Source: Pseudomonadota bacterium (GTDB lineage: Bacteria > Pseudomonadota > Alphaproteobacteria > UBA2136 > JASBTF01). From it: DNA of 64,000 nucleotides. Shown here piece after piece: positions 1-7,460 of the stretch. The stretch spans positions 1 to 64,000 of the forward strand of contig JASBTF010000003.1 in NCBI GenBank assembly GCA_030148545.1, given 5' to 3'. The notes below the pieces were generated by a model. It was not told where the DNA came from. It saw only the letters and a list, made by a program, of their open reading frames with translations, and searched no databases. Made by a program: the position numbers and the translations under genes. Numbering within the stretch: the first letter of the stretch is position 1; the number at the start of each line of letters is the position of its first letter.

Positions 1-1656
1 GCCAACTTCGATCGCGTTTGCGAGCAGATCCGTAACCGTCTGGGCGCCAAGGTTGTACCGATCCAGTACAACATCGGTGCGGAAGACGATTTCAAGGGTG
101 TTGTCGATTTGCTCCGGATGAAGGCTATCTTCTGGAACGAAGACGACATGGGTATGACCTACGAAGAAAAGGACATCCCGGAAGACATCAAGGGTCGTTG
201 CGACGAGCTGCGTGAGCAGATGGTTGAAGCGGCTGCTGAAGGCTCCGAAGAGCTGATGGAGAAATACCTGGAAGAGGGTGATCTCTCCAACGACGATATC
301 AAGGCGGGTCTGCGTCAGCAGGTTCTGGCCAACGAAATCGTTCTGGCTCTGAACGGCTCTGCGTTCAAGAACAAGGGTGTTCAGGCGCTGCTGGATGCGG
401 TGATTGAATTCCTGCCGGCTCCGGATGAAGTAAAAGCCATCCAGGGTGTTCTGGATGATGGCGAGACCGTTGAGTCCCGTGAATCTTCTGACGATGCGCC
501 GTTCTCTGCGCTGGCGTTCAAGATCGCTACTGACCCGTTCGTAGGTTCTCTGACCTTTATTCGTGTGTACTCCGGTGTTCTGAACTCCGGTGACAGCGTG
601 ATGAACTCTGTGCGTCAGAAGAAAGAGCGTGTGGGTCGTCTGCTGCAGATGCACGCCAACTCCCGTGAAGAAATCAAGGAAGTTCGCGCTGGTGACATCG
701 CTGCCTGTGTTGGTCTGAAGGACATCACCACTGGTGACACCCTGTGTGACCTGAACAGCGTGATCGTGCTGGAGCGTATGGAATTCCCGGATCCGGTAAT
801 CTCCGTTGCCGTTGAGCCGAAGTCCAAGGCTGACCAGGAAAAGATGGGTCTGGCGCTGGGCCGTCTGGCTCAGGAAGATCCCTCCTTCCGTGTGAAGACC
901 GACGAAGAATCCGGGCAGACCATCATCTCCGGTATGGGTGAGCTGCACCTGGACATCATCGTTGACCGCATGAAGCGTGAGTTCAAGGTGGAATGTAACG
1001 TGGGTGCGCCGCAGGTGGCCTACCGTGAAACCTTCACCAAGGGCGCCGACGTTGACGGCAAATTCGTCAAGCAGTCTGGTGGTCGTGGTCAGTACGGTCA
1101 CGTCAAGGTTCGCTTCGAGCCTATCGACCGTGATGAAGAGTTCCAGTTCGCTGAAGAAATTCACGGTGGTACCGTTCCGAAGGAATACTTCGGTGCCGTA
1201 CAGAAGGGTATCGATGAGCAGCTCAAGGCCGGTGTTCTGGCGGGCTACCCGATCCTGGGCGTGAAAGCGACCCTGTACGATGGTTCCTACCATGAGGTGG
1301 ATTCCAACGAAAACGCCTTCCGTATGGCGGGTGCTCTGGCTGTTAAGAATGCAGCCAAGGAAGCCGGTGCGGTACTGCTCGAGCCGATCATGAAGGTGGA
1401 AGCGGTAACTCCGGAAGACTACATGGGTGACGTGATGGGCGACCTGAACCGTCGTCGCGGTATGGTACAGGGCATGGAAGACACCATGGCCGGTAAAGTG
1501 ATCCGCGCTGAGGTTCCGCTCTCCGAGATGTTCGGTTACGCTACTGACCTGCGTTCCATGTCTCAGGGTCGTGCCAGCTACTCCATGGAGTTCCTGAAGT
1601 ACTCTGAAGCACCGAAGAACATCGCTGAAGAAGTTATCAGCGGCAAGAAATCTTAA
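1..1656 (+). CDS. fusA: Elongation factor G, C-terminal part (5' truncated by window edge)
   Basis: Frame 1 is open from base 1 ([38 protein letters not shown]...); EF-G motifs [34 protein letters not shown] and [28 protein letters not shown]. Confidence 0.97.
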   Translation, partial: ANFDRVCEQIRNRLGAKVVPIQYNIGAEDDFKGVVDLLRMKAIFWNEDDMGMTYEEKDIPEDIKGRCDELREQMVEAAAEGSEELMEKYLEEGDLSNDDIKAGLRQQVLANEIVLALNGSAFKNKGVQALLDAVIEFLPAPDEVKAIQGVLDDGETVESRESSDDAPFSALAFKIATDPFVGSLTFIRVYSGVLNSGDSVMNSVRQKKERVGRLLQMHANSREEIKEVRAGDIAACVGLKDITTGDTLCDLNSVIVLERMEFPDPVISVAVEPKSKADQEKMGLALGRLAQEDPSFRVKTDEESGQTIISGMGELHLDIIVDRMKREFKVECNVGAPQVAYRETFTKGADVDGKFVKQSGGRGQYGHVKVRFEPIDRDEEFQFAEEIHGGTVPKEYFGAVQKGIDEQLKAGVLAGYPILGVKATLYDGSYHEVDSNENAFRMAGALAVKNAAKEAGAVLLEPIMKVEAVTPEDYMGDVMGDLNRRRGMVQGMEDTMAGKVIRAEVPLSEMFGYATDLRSMSQGRASYSMEFLKYSEAPKNIAEEVISGKKS

Positions 1657-1688
1657 ATTTACGGTTAATTTGTTAAGGGTATAGAGCC

Positions 1689-2879
1689 GTGGCAAAGGAA
1701 AAGTTTGAACGTAATAAACCGCACGTAAACGTAGGCACCATCGGTCACGTTGACCATGGTAAAACTACTCTGACCGCTGCGCTGACTCGCGTATGTGCGG
1801 AAGTATGGGGCGGTTCTGCCGTTGCCTTCGACGGTATCGACAATGCTCCGGAAGAGCGTGAGCGTGGTATCACCATCGCTACCTCCCACGTAGAGTACGA
1901 TTCCCCGACTCGTCACTACGCACACGTAGACTGCCCCGGGCACGCTGATTATGTGAAAAACATGATCACCGGTGCTGCCCAGATGGACGGCGCGATCCTG
2001 GTATGTTCCGCAGCTGATGGCCCGATGCCGCAGACTCGTGAGCACATCCTGCTGTCCCGTCAGGTTGGCGTACCTTACATCGTTGTGTTCCTGAACAAAG
2101 CGGACATGGTTGACGATGAAGAGCTGCTCGAGCTGGTAGAGATGGAAATTCGTGAGCTGCTGAGCGACTACGATTTCCCGGGCGACGACACTCCGATCAT
2201 CAAGGGTTCTGCCCTGAAAGCTCTGGAAGGCGACACCAGCGACATCGGTATGCCTGCCGTACAGAAGCTGGTAGAGACTCTGGACGAGTACATCCCGGAG
2301 CCGGAGCGTGCCGTAGATCAGCCGTTCCTGATGCCGATCGAAGACGTATTCTCCATCTCTGGTCGCGGTACTGTAGTAACCGGCCGTGTAGAGCGTGGCA
2401 TCATCAAGGTGGGCGAGGAAATCGAGATCGTGGGTATCCACGACACCACCAAGACCACCTGTACCGGTGTTGAAATGTTCCGCAAGCTGCTGGACGAAGG
2501 CCGCGCTGGTGAGAACGTTGGTGTTCTGCTGCGTGGTACCAAGCGTGATGAAGTTGAGCGTGGTCAGGTTCTGGCCAAGCCGGGTTCTATCAAGCCGCAC
2601 ACCAAGTTCGTTGCCGAAGTCTACGTACTGAGCAAGGATGAAGGTGGTCGTCACACCCCGTTCTTCAACGGTTACCGTCCGCAGTTCTACTTCCGTACCA
2701 CTGACGTCACCGGTGCTTGCACCCTGCCGGAAGGTACTGAAATGGTAATGCCGGGCGACAACGTTCAGATGGACGTTGAGCTGATCGCTCCGATCGCCAT
2801 GGAAGACGGTCTGCGCTTCGCTATCCGCGAAGGTGGCCGTACCGTTGGTGCCGGTGTTGTATCCGAGATCACCAAATAA
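1689..2879 (+). CDS. tuf: Elongation factor Tu
   Basis: [32 protein letters not shown]...; GTPase motifs [24 protein letters not shown]; directly after fusA. Confidence 0.99.
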   Translation: MAKEKFERNKPHVNVGTIGHVDHGKTTLTAALTRVCAEVWGGSAVAFDGIDNAPEERERGITIATSHVEYDSPTRHYAHVDCPGHADYVKNMITGAAQMDGAILVCSAADGPMPQTREHILLSRQVGVPYIVVFLNKADMVDDEELLELVEMEIRELLSDYDFPGDDTPIIKGSALKALEGDTSDIGMPAVQKLVETLDEYIPEPERAVDQPFLMPIEDVFSISGRGTVVTGRVERGIIKVGEEIEIVGIHDTTKTTCTGVEMFRKLLDEGRAGENVGVLLRGTKRDEVERGQVLAKPGSIKPHTKFVAEVYVLSKDEGGRHTPFFNGYRPQFYFRTTDVTGACTLPEGTEMVMPGDNVQMDVELIAPIAMEDGLRFAIREGGRTVGAGVVSEITK

Positions 2880-2896
2880 GGACTGACCGGTCCGAT

Positions 2897-2922
2897 AAAA
2901 CCGCCCTTCGGGGCGGTTTTTT
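2897..2922 (+). terminator. Rho-independent terminator after tuf
   Basis: AAAACCGCCC TTCG GGGCGGTTTTTT. Confidence 0.9.
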
Positions 2923-2925
2923 AGT

Positions 2926-3014
2926 ATGCTCTTACCTTGGCAAAGCCAAGGCACGGCACCAGGAAGTATCCTGGACCTCCGCCAACCAAGTCGCGCTGCG
3001 ACCTTGGGATGGCG
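2926..3014 (-). repeat. Dispersed structured repeat, copy A
   Basis: Reverse complement CGCCATCCCAAGGTCGCAGCGCGACTTGGTTGGCGGAGGTCCAGGATACTTCCTGGTGCC...GGCTTTGCC...GAGCAT matches copies at 7027 and 16848. Confidence 0.9.
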
Positions 3015-3112
3015 GTATATTCAAATTACCCTTGCCAATTCGTATACATATTGATATACAAGAGCCAATCTCATTAATTTGCCGTTTATGGTATTAGTTT
3101 CCAGGAGGGGCT

Positions 3113-4285
3113 ATGGAAATTTTCAACTTCATTGGCGCTTTCTTTGCGCCATTGGCTGACTTTGTTGGTTATATTCTCACTGCTTTAGGTGCTGGAAGTT
3201 TGTGGCTATTTACCAAGCTTTCTGCACCATTATTGGTATTACGTGTTGCTTTTCAAAACTTGACTGGCCAGTCGGTAAGGTTACTGGCTAAGCGACATAT
3301 TGCTAAGGTTTCTCAGCTTCGCATTTATACACTCCATGATTTGAGTGGTGATTTTAAGAATGCTAAAGATAACGCTGATGAAGCTGCATTTCGGCATTGC
3401 CGTAAAGCTGAACCTCGGCAAGAGAAACAACAATCCCTTAACGATGTTTATGCGCTGTTGATAACGTTAGCATTTGAATTAGCGTCTGAAGATCGAGAAA
3501 CACGCCGTTTGTATAAACGTTTGCTAGACCAATGTGACCGTGCTTATGCTTCGATGGAAAAGTTGCTTAACCGCTATGTGCAATATGCTGCTGAGTGGGA
3601 CGCACAAGAACGTGTAGCAAATAAGGTACTTTGGCGTATCAAAGCGTTAGGCTGGCGTAGTTGGGTACCTTTGACTGCTGAATCAAAAAAGCGTAGCGAA
3701 CTGCAGCGTGAATATCGTGTAAAATTAAAGCAGCTGTTTCAACAGCGTAAAGCCAATCTGAAGCGGCTAAACCGCCGCTTCCGTTACATTCAAAAGATTG
3801 TGAAACACTTAGAAAAGCAGATTGGTGAGTTCTTACCAATTTATGAAACTTTGTGGAAATCACTTAAGCTGTCAGTGCAAACAGGTCGTATTTTGCGTAT
3901 GCTTTGTGCACCAAATGAGCGTGCTCGTGATATTCGGCGGCGTTATTATCTGGATAACCTTCCGGAGTTACCTGTTGCTTCACAGCATGGCGATATTGAC
4001 ATGCAGCATGGGCAGCTTGATCAATGGCTGCGTGATAACCTGTCGTTTAAAACGACAGATCAGGCTTTGGTTCGAGAACTTAAGTATATGCTGTGGAATA
4101 CTCTTGGTCCCCATGCAGATCTTGAGGAAAAATTCGAGCGTTGGTTGCGCATTCACTGTGCGATTTATGAGCCTGAAAATATTACGCGAGCGTGGGTATT
4201 GCAGTTGCCACTGTCTAACAGTGAGCAAATTGCAGTGACTTCACTGCAAAGTAGGCAGCAGCTGATTGACGCTAAACGCCTGTAA
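3113..4285 (+). CDS. Hypothetical protein with N-terminal hydrophobic segment(s) and long basic coiled-coil-like region
   Basis: 390-aa ORF with upstream AGGAGGGG Shine-Dalgarno and a terminator just downstream; no family recognised. Confidence 0.75.
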   Translation: MEIFNFIGAFFAPLADFVGYILTALGAGSLWLFTKLSAPLLVLRVAFQNLTGQSVRLLAKRHIAKVSQLRIYTLHDLSGDFKNAKDNADEAAFRHCRKAEPRQEKQQSLNDVYALLITLAFELASEDRETRRLYKRLLDQCDRAYASMEKLLNRYVQYAAEWDAQERVANKVLWRIKALGWRSWVPLTAESKKRSELQREYRVKLKQLFQQRKANLKRLNRRFRYIQKIVKHLEKQIGEFLPIYETLWKSLKLSVQTGRILRMLCAPNERARDIRRRYYLDNLPELPVASQHGDIDMQHGQLDQWLRDNLSFKTTDQALVRELKYMLWNTLGPHADLEEKFERWLRIHCAIYEPENITRAWVLQLPLSNSEQIAVTSLQSRQQLIDAKRL

Positions 4286-4292
4286 AATACTT

Positions 4293-4327
4293 AAAAGGCC
4301 CGTTCCATTGGAACGGGCCTTTTTTTA
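4293..4327. terminator. Bidirectional Rho-independent terminator
   Basis: AAAAGGCCCGTTCCATTGGAACGGGCCTTTTTTT. Confidence 0.9.
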
Positions 4328-4573
4328 TGCGGTATTGAAGTGAATATAGCGGCGCTTGCGCAGGCCGCCGCTTTTGCCACACTTGCCGGTGCGGTGAGTG
4401 CGCAAGGTTTTCTGCTTGCTGCGGCTAGACGCATACCAACGATAGGGAATGGTAGAGCCAATGCAGTCAAGCCAGCCATTAGCAAGGGGCGTATGTTCGC
4501 GATGACCGTTACAACGGGCAACGGCAGAACGCCAGCTAACAGGGCCTTTGTGGTGAGGACGGTTCTTGGCCAT
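4325..4573 (-). CDS. Small basic hypothetical protein (82 aa)
   Basis: ORF with AGGAG about 7 nt upstream of ATG; ends at the bidirectional terminator. Confidence 0.45.
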   Translation of the reverse strand: MAKNRPHHKGPVSWRSAVARCNGHREHTPLANGWLDCIGSTIPYRWYASSRSKQKTLRTHRTGKCGKSGGLRKRRYIHFNTA

Positions 4574-4728
4574 GGGAATGCTCCTGAAGACAGGTAGCGA
4601 TGGTGCTACCTATTCGTTCAATAGCACGGCCATGCAGGCAGTAGGGTTTGGGCATGAAGGCCTCCAAAAGCTATGTAATAAATTTTTTGTATACTAATTG
4701 CGTTGTGGGGTCAATGAATAAGTGAGGG

Positions 4729-4802
4729 GCTCCTAGGGGGATCGCAGCCCGTTAGGGCTGGCACCCCTAGGAGCTAGCGGCGGCTTTGCTGACCGCAATG
4801 CG
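4729..4802 (+). repeat. Diverged relative of the dispersed structured repeat (copy D)
   Basis: GCTCCTAGGGG...CCCCTAGGAGC 11-bp arms enclosing CAGCCC-GTTA-GGGCTG, then GCGG-CGGCTTTGCTGA-CCGC, like the third hairpin of copies A-C. Confidence 0.5.
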
Positions 4803-4813
4803 AATCTAAATAA

Positions 4814-4889
4814 TGGCAGGGGTGAAAGGATTCGAACCCTCGACACCTGGTTTTGGAGACCAGTGCTCTACCAGCTGAGCTACACCCCT
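4814..4889 (-). tRNA. tRNA-Trp (anticodon CCA)
   Basis: Minus strand AGGGGTGTAGCTCAGCTGGTAGAGCACTGGTCTCCAAAACCAGGTGTCGAGGGTTCGAATCCTTTCACCCCTGCCA; cloverleaf with loop CTCCAAA and encoded CCA. Confidence 0.95.
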
Positions 4890-4973
4890 ACGTCGGATGG
4901 ATTATGTACCGAGTTTTGGCCAGAAAAGCAATTTTTAATTTACCTTATCGGGTGGTTTACCTACACTGCGGCC

Positions 4974-6392
4974 ATGGTTACCCACGTTAAGCTTTACAAT
5001 ACGCTACATCGCGAGAAAGAAATTTTTACACCACGTACTGATGGTGAGGTGCAAGTTTACACCTGTGGGCCTACTGTGTACCACGATGCGCATATTGGGA
5101 ATATGCGCGCATTTATGACTGCAGATATTCTTAAAAAAACGTTGAAGCTAGCGGGTTACACGGTTCACCATGTGATGAATATTACCGATGTTGGTCACTT
5201 AACCGATGATGGTGATGCCGGTGAAGATAAAATGTTGGTGGCGATGCGTCGTGAAGGCAAAACCGCAGCTGAAATTGCAGAATTTTACACCGAGCGTTTT
5301 GTTACTGATGCTGAAGTATTAAATATTGATTTGCCGCAAGGGAAGGACATGCCCCGTGCGACGGCGTATATTCCGCAACAGATTGAGATGGTGCAACAGC
5401 TGGAAGCTAAAGGTTATACTTACCAAACAAGCGATGGCGTGTATTTTGATACCTCTAAGCTGAAAGATTACGGCAAGCTGGCCAAATTAGATTTGGAGAA
5501 CTTAAACGCTGGTGAACGTGTATCGATAGGGGAGAAGCGTAACCCAACCGATTTTGCGCTTTGGAAGTTAAGCCCAACCAATGCTAAGCGTGATATGGAA
5601 TGGGATAGCCCGTGGGGTAAGGGTTTTCCTGGCTGGCATATTGAGTGTTCTGCCATGAGCCGTGCCATTTTTGGTGATGTGTTTGATATTCATACCGGTG
5701 GAATTGACCATATTCCTGTGCATCATACTAATGAGATTGCTCAGTCAGAGGTCGCTTGTGGCTGCGAAAAACACGTCAACTATTGGCTACATAACGAATT
5801 TGTGGTGCTAGGGCAGGGCGCTAAAATGAGTAAATCTAGCGGTAACTTCCTTACCGTGGCAGGCTTGCAGGAGAAAGGTTTTCACCCGTTAGCGCTACGT
5901 TATTTATATTTGCAAACCCATTACCGCAAGAGCGTTAAATTTGATTGGGATATTTTGGCGGATGCTCAAACAGCGCTCAAGCGCTTATGGCAACGTTCCG
6001 CAGGTGTTGATTTCAATACACGTAACCAAACAGCTCAGTTGAGCGAAGTTATTCAAATAGCGTTGTGTGATGACCTTAATACAGCTGAAGCGCTAGCCAA
6101 GCTGTGGGATGGTTTAAAACAACTAGAGGGCGCAGAGCTTGCTACTATGCTGTGGCAGGCGGAAGAGGTGTTATCACTCGGGTTGGCCAATGCACAGCAA
6201 ATGCTGGATGAGTTGGCTAAGCTCACTGCTGTGGATGACGTGTCAGCTGAGTTACAAGAACTGTTGGCACAGCGCCAGCAAGCGCGTGCTGCTAAGGATT
6301 TTGCACAGGCAGATGCATTGCGTGATAAAATTTTAGCGGCTGGCTATAAGGTAGTCGATACTGCTGACGGCGCTAAATTAGAACGTATTTAA
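4974..6392 (+). CDS. cysS: Cysteinyl-tRNA synthetase (start placed at the internal ATG; the longer ORF overlaps the tRNA)
   Basis: MVTHVKLYNTLHREKEIFTP..VYTCGPTVYHDAHIGNMR; KMSKS as AKMSKSSGN. Confidence 0.97.
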   Translation: MVTHVKLYNTLHREKEIFTPRTDGEVQVYTCGPTVYHDAHIGNMRAFMTADILKKTLKLAGYTVHHVMNITDVGHLTDDGDAGEDKMLVAMRREGKTAAEIAEFYTERFVTDAEVLNIDLPQGKDMPRATAYIPQQIEMVQQLEAKGYTYQTSDGVYFDTSKLKDYGKLAKLDLENLNAGERVSIGEKRNPTDFALWKLSPTNAKRDMEWDSPWGKGFPGWHIECSAMSRAIFGDVFDIHTGGIDHIPVHHTNEIAQSEVACGCEKHVNYWLHNEFVVLGQGAKMSKSSGNFLTVAGLQEKGFHPLALRYLYLQTHYRKSVKFDWDILADAQTALKRLWQRSAGVDFNTRNQTAQLSEVIQIALCDDLNTAEALAKLWDGLKQLEGAELATMLWQAEEVLSLGLANAQQMLDELAKLTAVDDVSAELQELLAQRQQARAAKDFAQADALRDKILAAGYKVVDTADGAKLERI

Positions 6393-6407
6393 ATAAGGAA
6401 AAGAAAA

Positions 6408-6662
6408 ATGGCGAATGTTGTGATTTATAGTAAGGATTATTGCCCGTATTGCGTGCGTGCTAAGCAGCTGATGGAAACGCTAGGGCAGGATTATAACGAG
6501 ATTGATTTAGGCAAAAACCCTGAGCTGGTGATGGAGGTTGTACAGAAATCTGGCGGGATGCGCACCGTGCCACAAGTGTTTATTGACGATAAACACATTG
6601 GCGGTTATGACGACCTAGCTGCATTACATGAAAAGGGTGAGTTAGAGCCGTTGCTTAAATAG
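6408..6662 (+). CDS. grxC: Glutaredoxin 3
   Basis: 84 aa with CPYC active site, TVPQVFIDDKHIGGYDDL. Confidence 0.95.
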   Translation: MANVVIYSKDYCPYCVRAKQLMETLGQDYNEIDLGKNPELVMEVVQKSGGMRTVPQVFIDDKHIGGYDDLAALHEKGELEPLLK

Positions 6663-6757
6663 TTTGCCATTGCGCACAATTTTAGGTAAACAGAGTGCCT
6701 CGGCATTGGGCCGGGGAAAACATGAACCAGATACTTCTTAGAAGGTGGTGATAACGC

Positions 6758-6958
6758 ATGATCAAGGTAGATGTCCGCGATAATGATGTGGAACAGGCGA
6801 TTAAGCGACTCAAAAAAGTTTTGAATCGTGAAGGCGTGTTTCGCAAAATGCGTGAGAAAGAGTTCTTCGAGAAGCCGTTTGAAGCGCGCAACCGTATGCG
6901 CCGCGAGGCTGTTCGTCGCTCTCGTAAGTCTGAGCGTGAACGTCGTTCACAGCTGTAA
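6758..6958 (+). CDS. rpsU: 30S ribosomal protein S21
   Basis: MIKVDVRDNDVEQAIKRLKKVLNREGVFRKMREKEFFEKP; AGAAGGTGGTGAT upstream. Confidence 0.95.
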   Translation: MIKVDVRDNDVEQAIKRLKKVLNREGVFRKMREKEFFEKPFEARNRMRREAVRRSRKSERERRSQL

Positions 6959-6974
6959 GCCTTTACAAGCGTTT

Positions 6975-7001
6975 AAAAATCCCGCGTTTGCGGGATTTTT
7001 A
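6975..7001 (+). terminator. Rho-independent terminator after rpsU
   Basis: AAAAATCCCGCGTTTGCGGGATTTTT. Confidence 0.9.
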
Positions 7002-7026
7002 ATATCGATATAGTAGTGGTTAAAAT

Positions 7027-7116
7027 CGCCATCCCAAGCTCGCTGTGCGAGTTGGTTGGCGGAGGTCCAGGAAACTTCCTGGTGCCAACCAGCGGCTTTG
7101 CCGACTGGTTGAGCAT
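7027..7116 (+). repeat. Dispersed structured repeat, copy B
   Basis: CGCCATCCCAAGCTCGCTGTGCGAGTTGGTTGGCGGAGGTCCAGGAAACTTCCTGGTGCCAACCAGCGGCTTTGCCGACTGGTTGAGCAT. Confidence 0.92.
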
Positions 7117-7123
7117 ATATCAA

Positions 7124-7438
7124 TTATGCTGCAGTTTGCGGTGCTTTAACCACAAAGCTGGTGGCATATTGCTGATTAGCGCGGTCGAACGCACATAGGC
7201 GAATATGCGCAAAGGGGAAGCGCTTGGCACAGGTATCAATTTGGCTCATCACCCAGTGCGTGGTTAGTTTGGCTTGGCGCGGTAGTGGCCATAATTTCCA
7301 ATAAACTTCATCTGGTGCTGGGTTTTCAGCAAACTCAATTAGTGGCAATAGGTCATGTTCCAACATATTTTCTACCTGAGACTCAATTTGCCCAGGAGAG
7401 AGTGGTGGTAGGAATGAGAAAGTTTCAAAGCGTGACAT
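7124..7438 (-). CDS. rbcS-like: RuBisCO small-subunit homologue
   Basis: MSRFETFSFLPPLSPGQIESQVENMLEHDLLPLIEF...VYWKLWPLP...DTCAKRFPFAHIRLCAFDRANQQYATSFVVKAP follows the RbcS pattern (FSYLPPLTDEQI..., YW.lW.lP, C...FP..YIRv.aFD, SFIV.RP). Starts 22 nt after the large-subunit-like ORF. Confidence 0.92.
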   Translation of the reverse strand: MSRFETFSFLPPLSPGQIESQVENMLEHDLLPLIEFAENPAPDEVYWKLWPLPRQAKLTTHWVMSQIDTCAKRFPFAHIRLCAFDRANQQYATSFVVKAPQTAA

Positions 7439-7460
7439 AATAATTAATCCTTATTAAACC

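Noticed and set aside
1665-2954. 429-aa ORF antisense to tuf
   Set aside because: Exact mirror of the highly biased tuf coding sequence; composition artefact, no protein family resemblance.
1-3100. Assembly chimera at the tuf / downstream boundary
   Set aside because: Not excluded, but the dispersed repeat at 2926-3014 matches copies at 7027 and 16848, which supports one genome; horizontal transfer is the simpler reading.
4863-4973. Extended N-terminus of the cysS ORF (GTG start)
   Set aside because: Would overlap the tRNA-Trp gene; CysS homology begins at the ATG at 4974.
7016-7198. 60-aa plus-strand ORF over repeat copy B, similar in peptide to the ORF at 16786-17004
   Set aside because: The peptide resemblance (IPSS..ELVGGGPG.FLVP..GFAD) comes from the shared structured repeat, not from a conserved protein; the stem changes fit RNA pairing.
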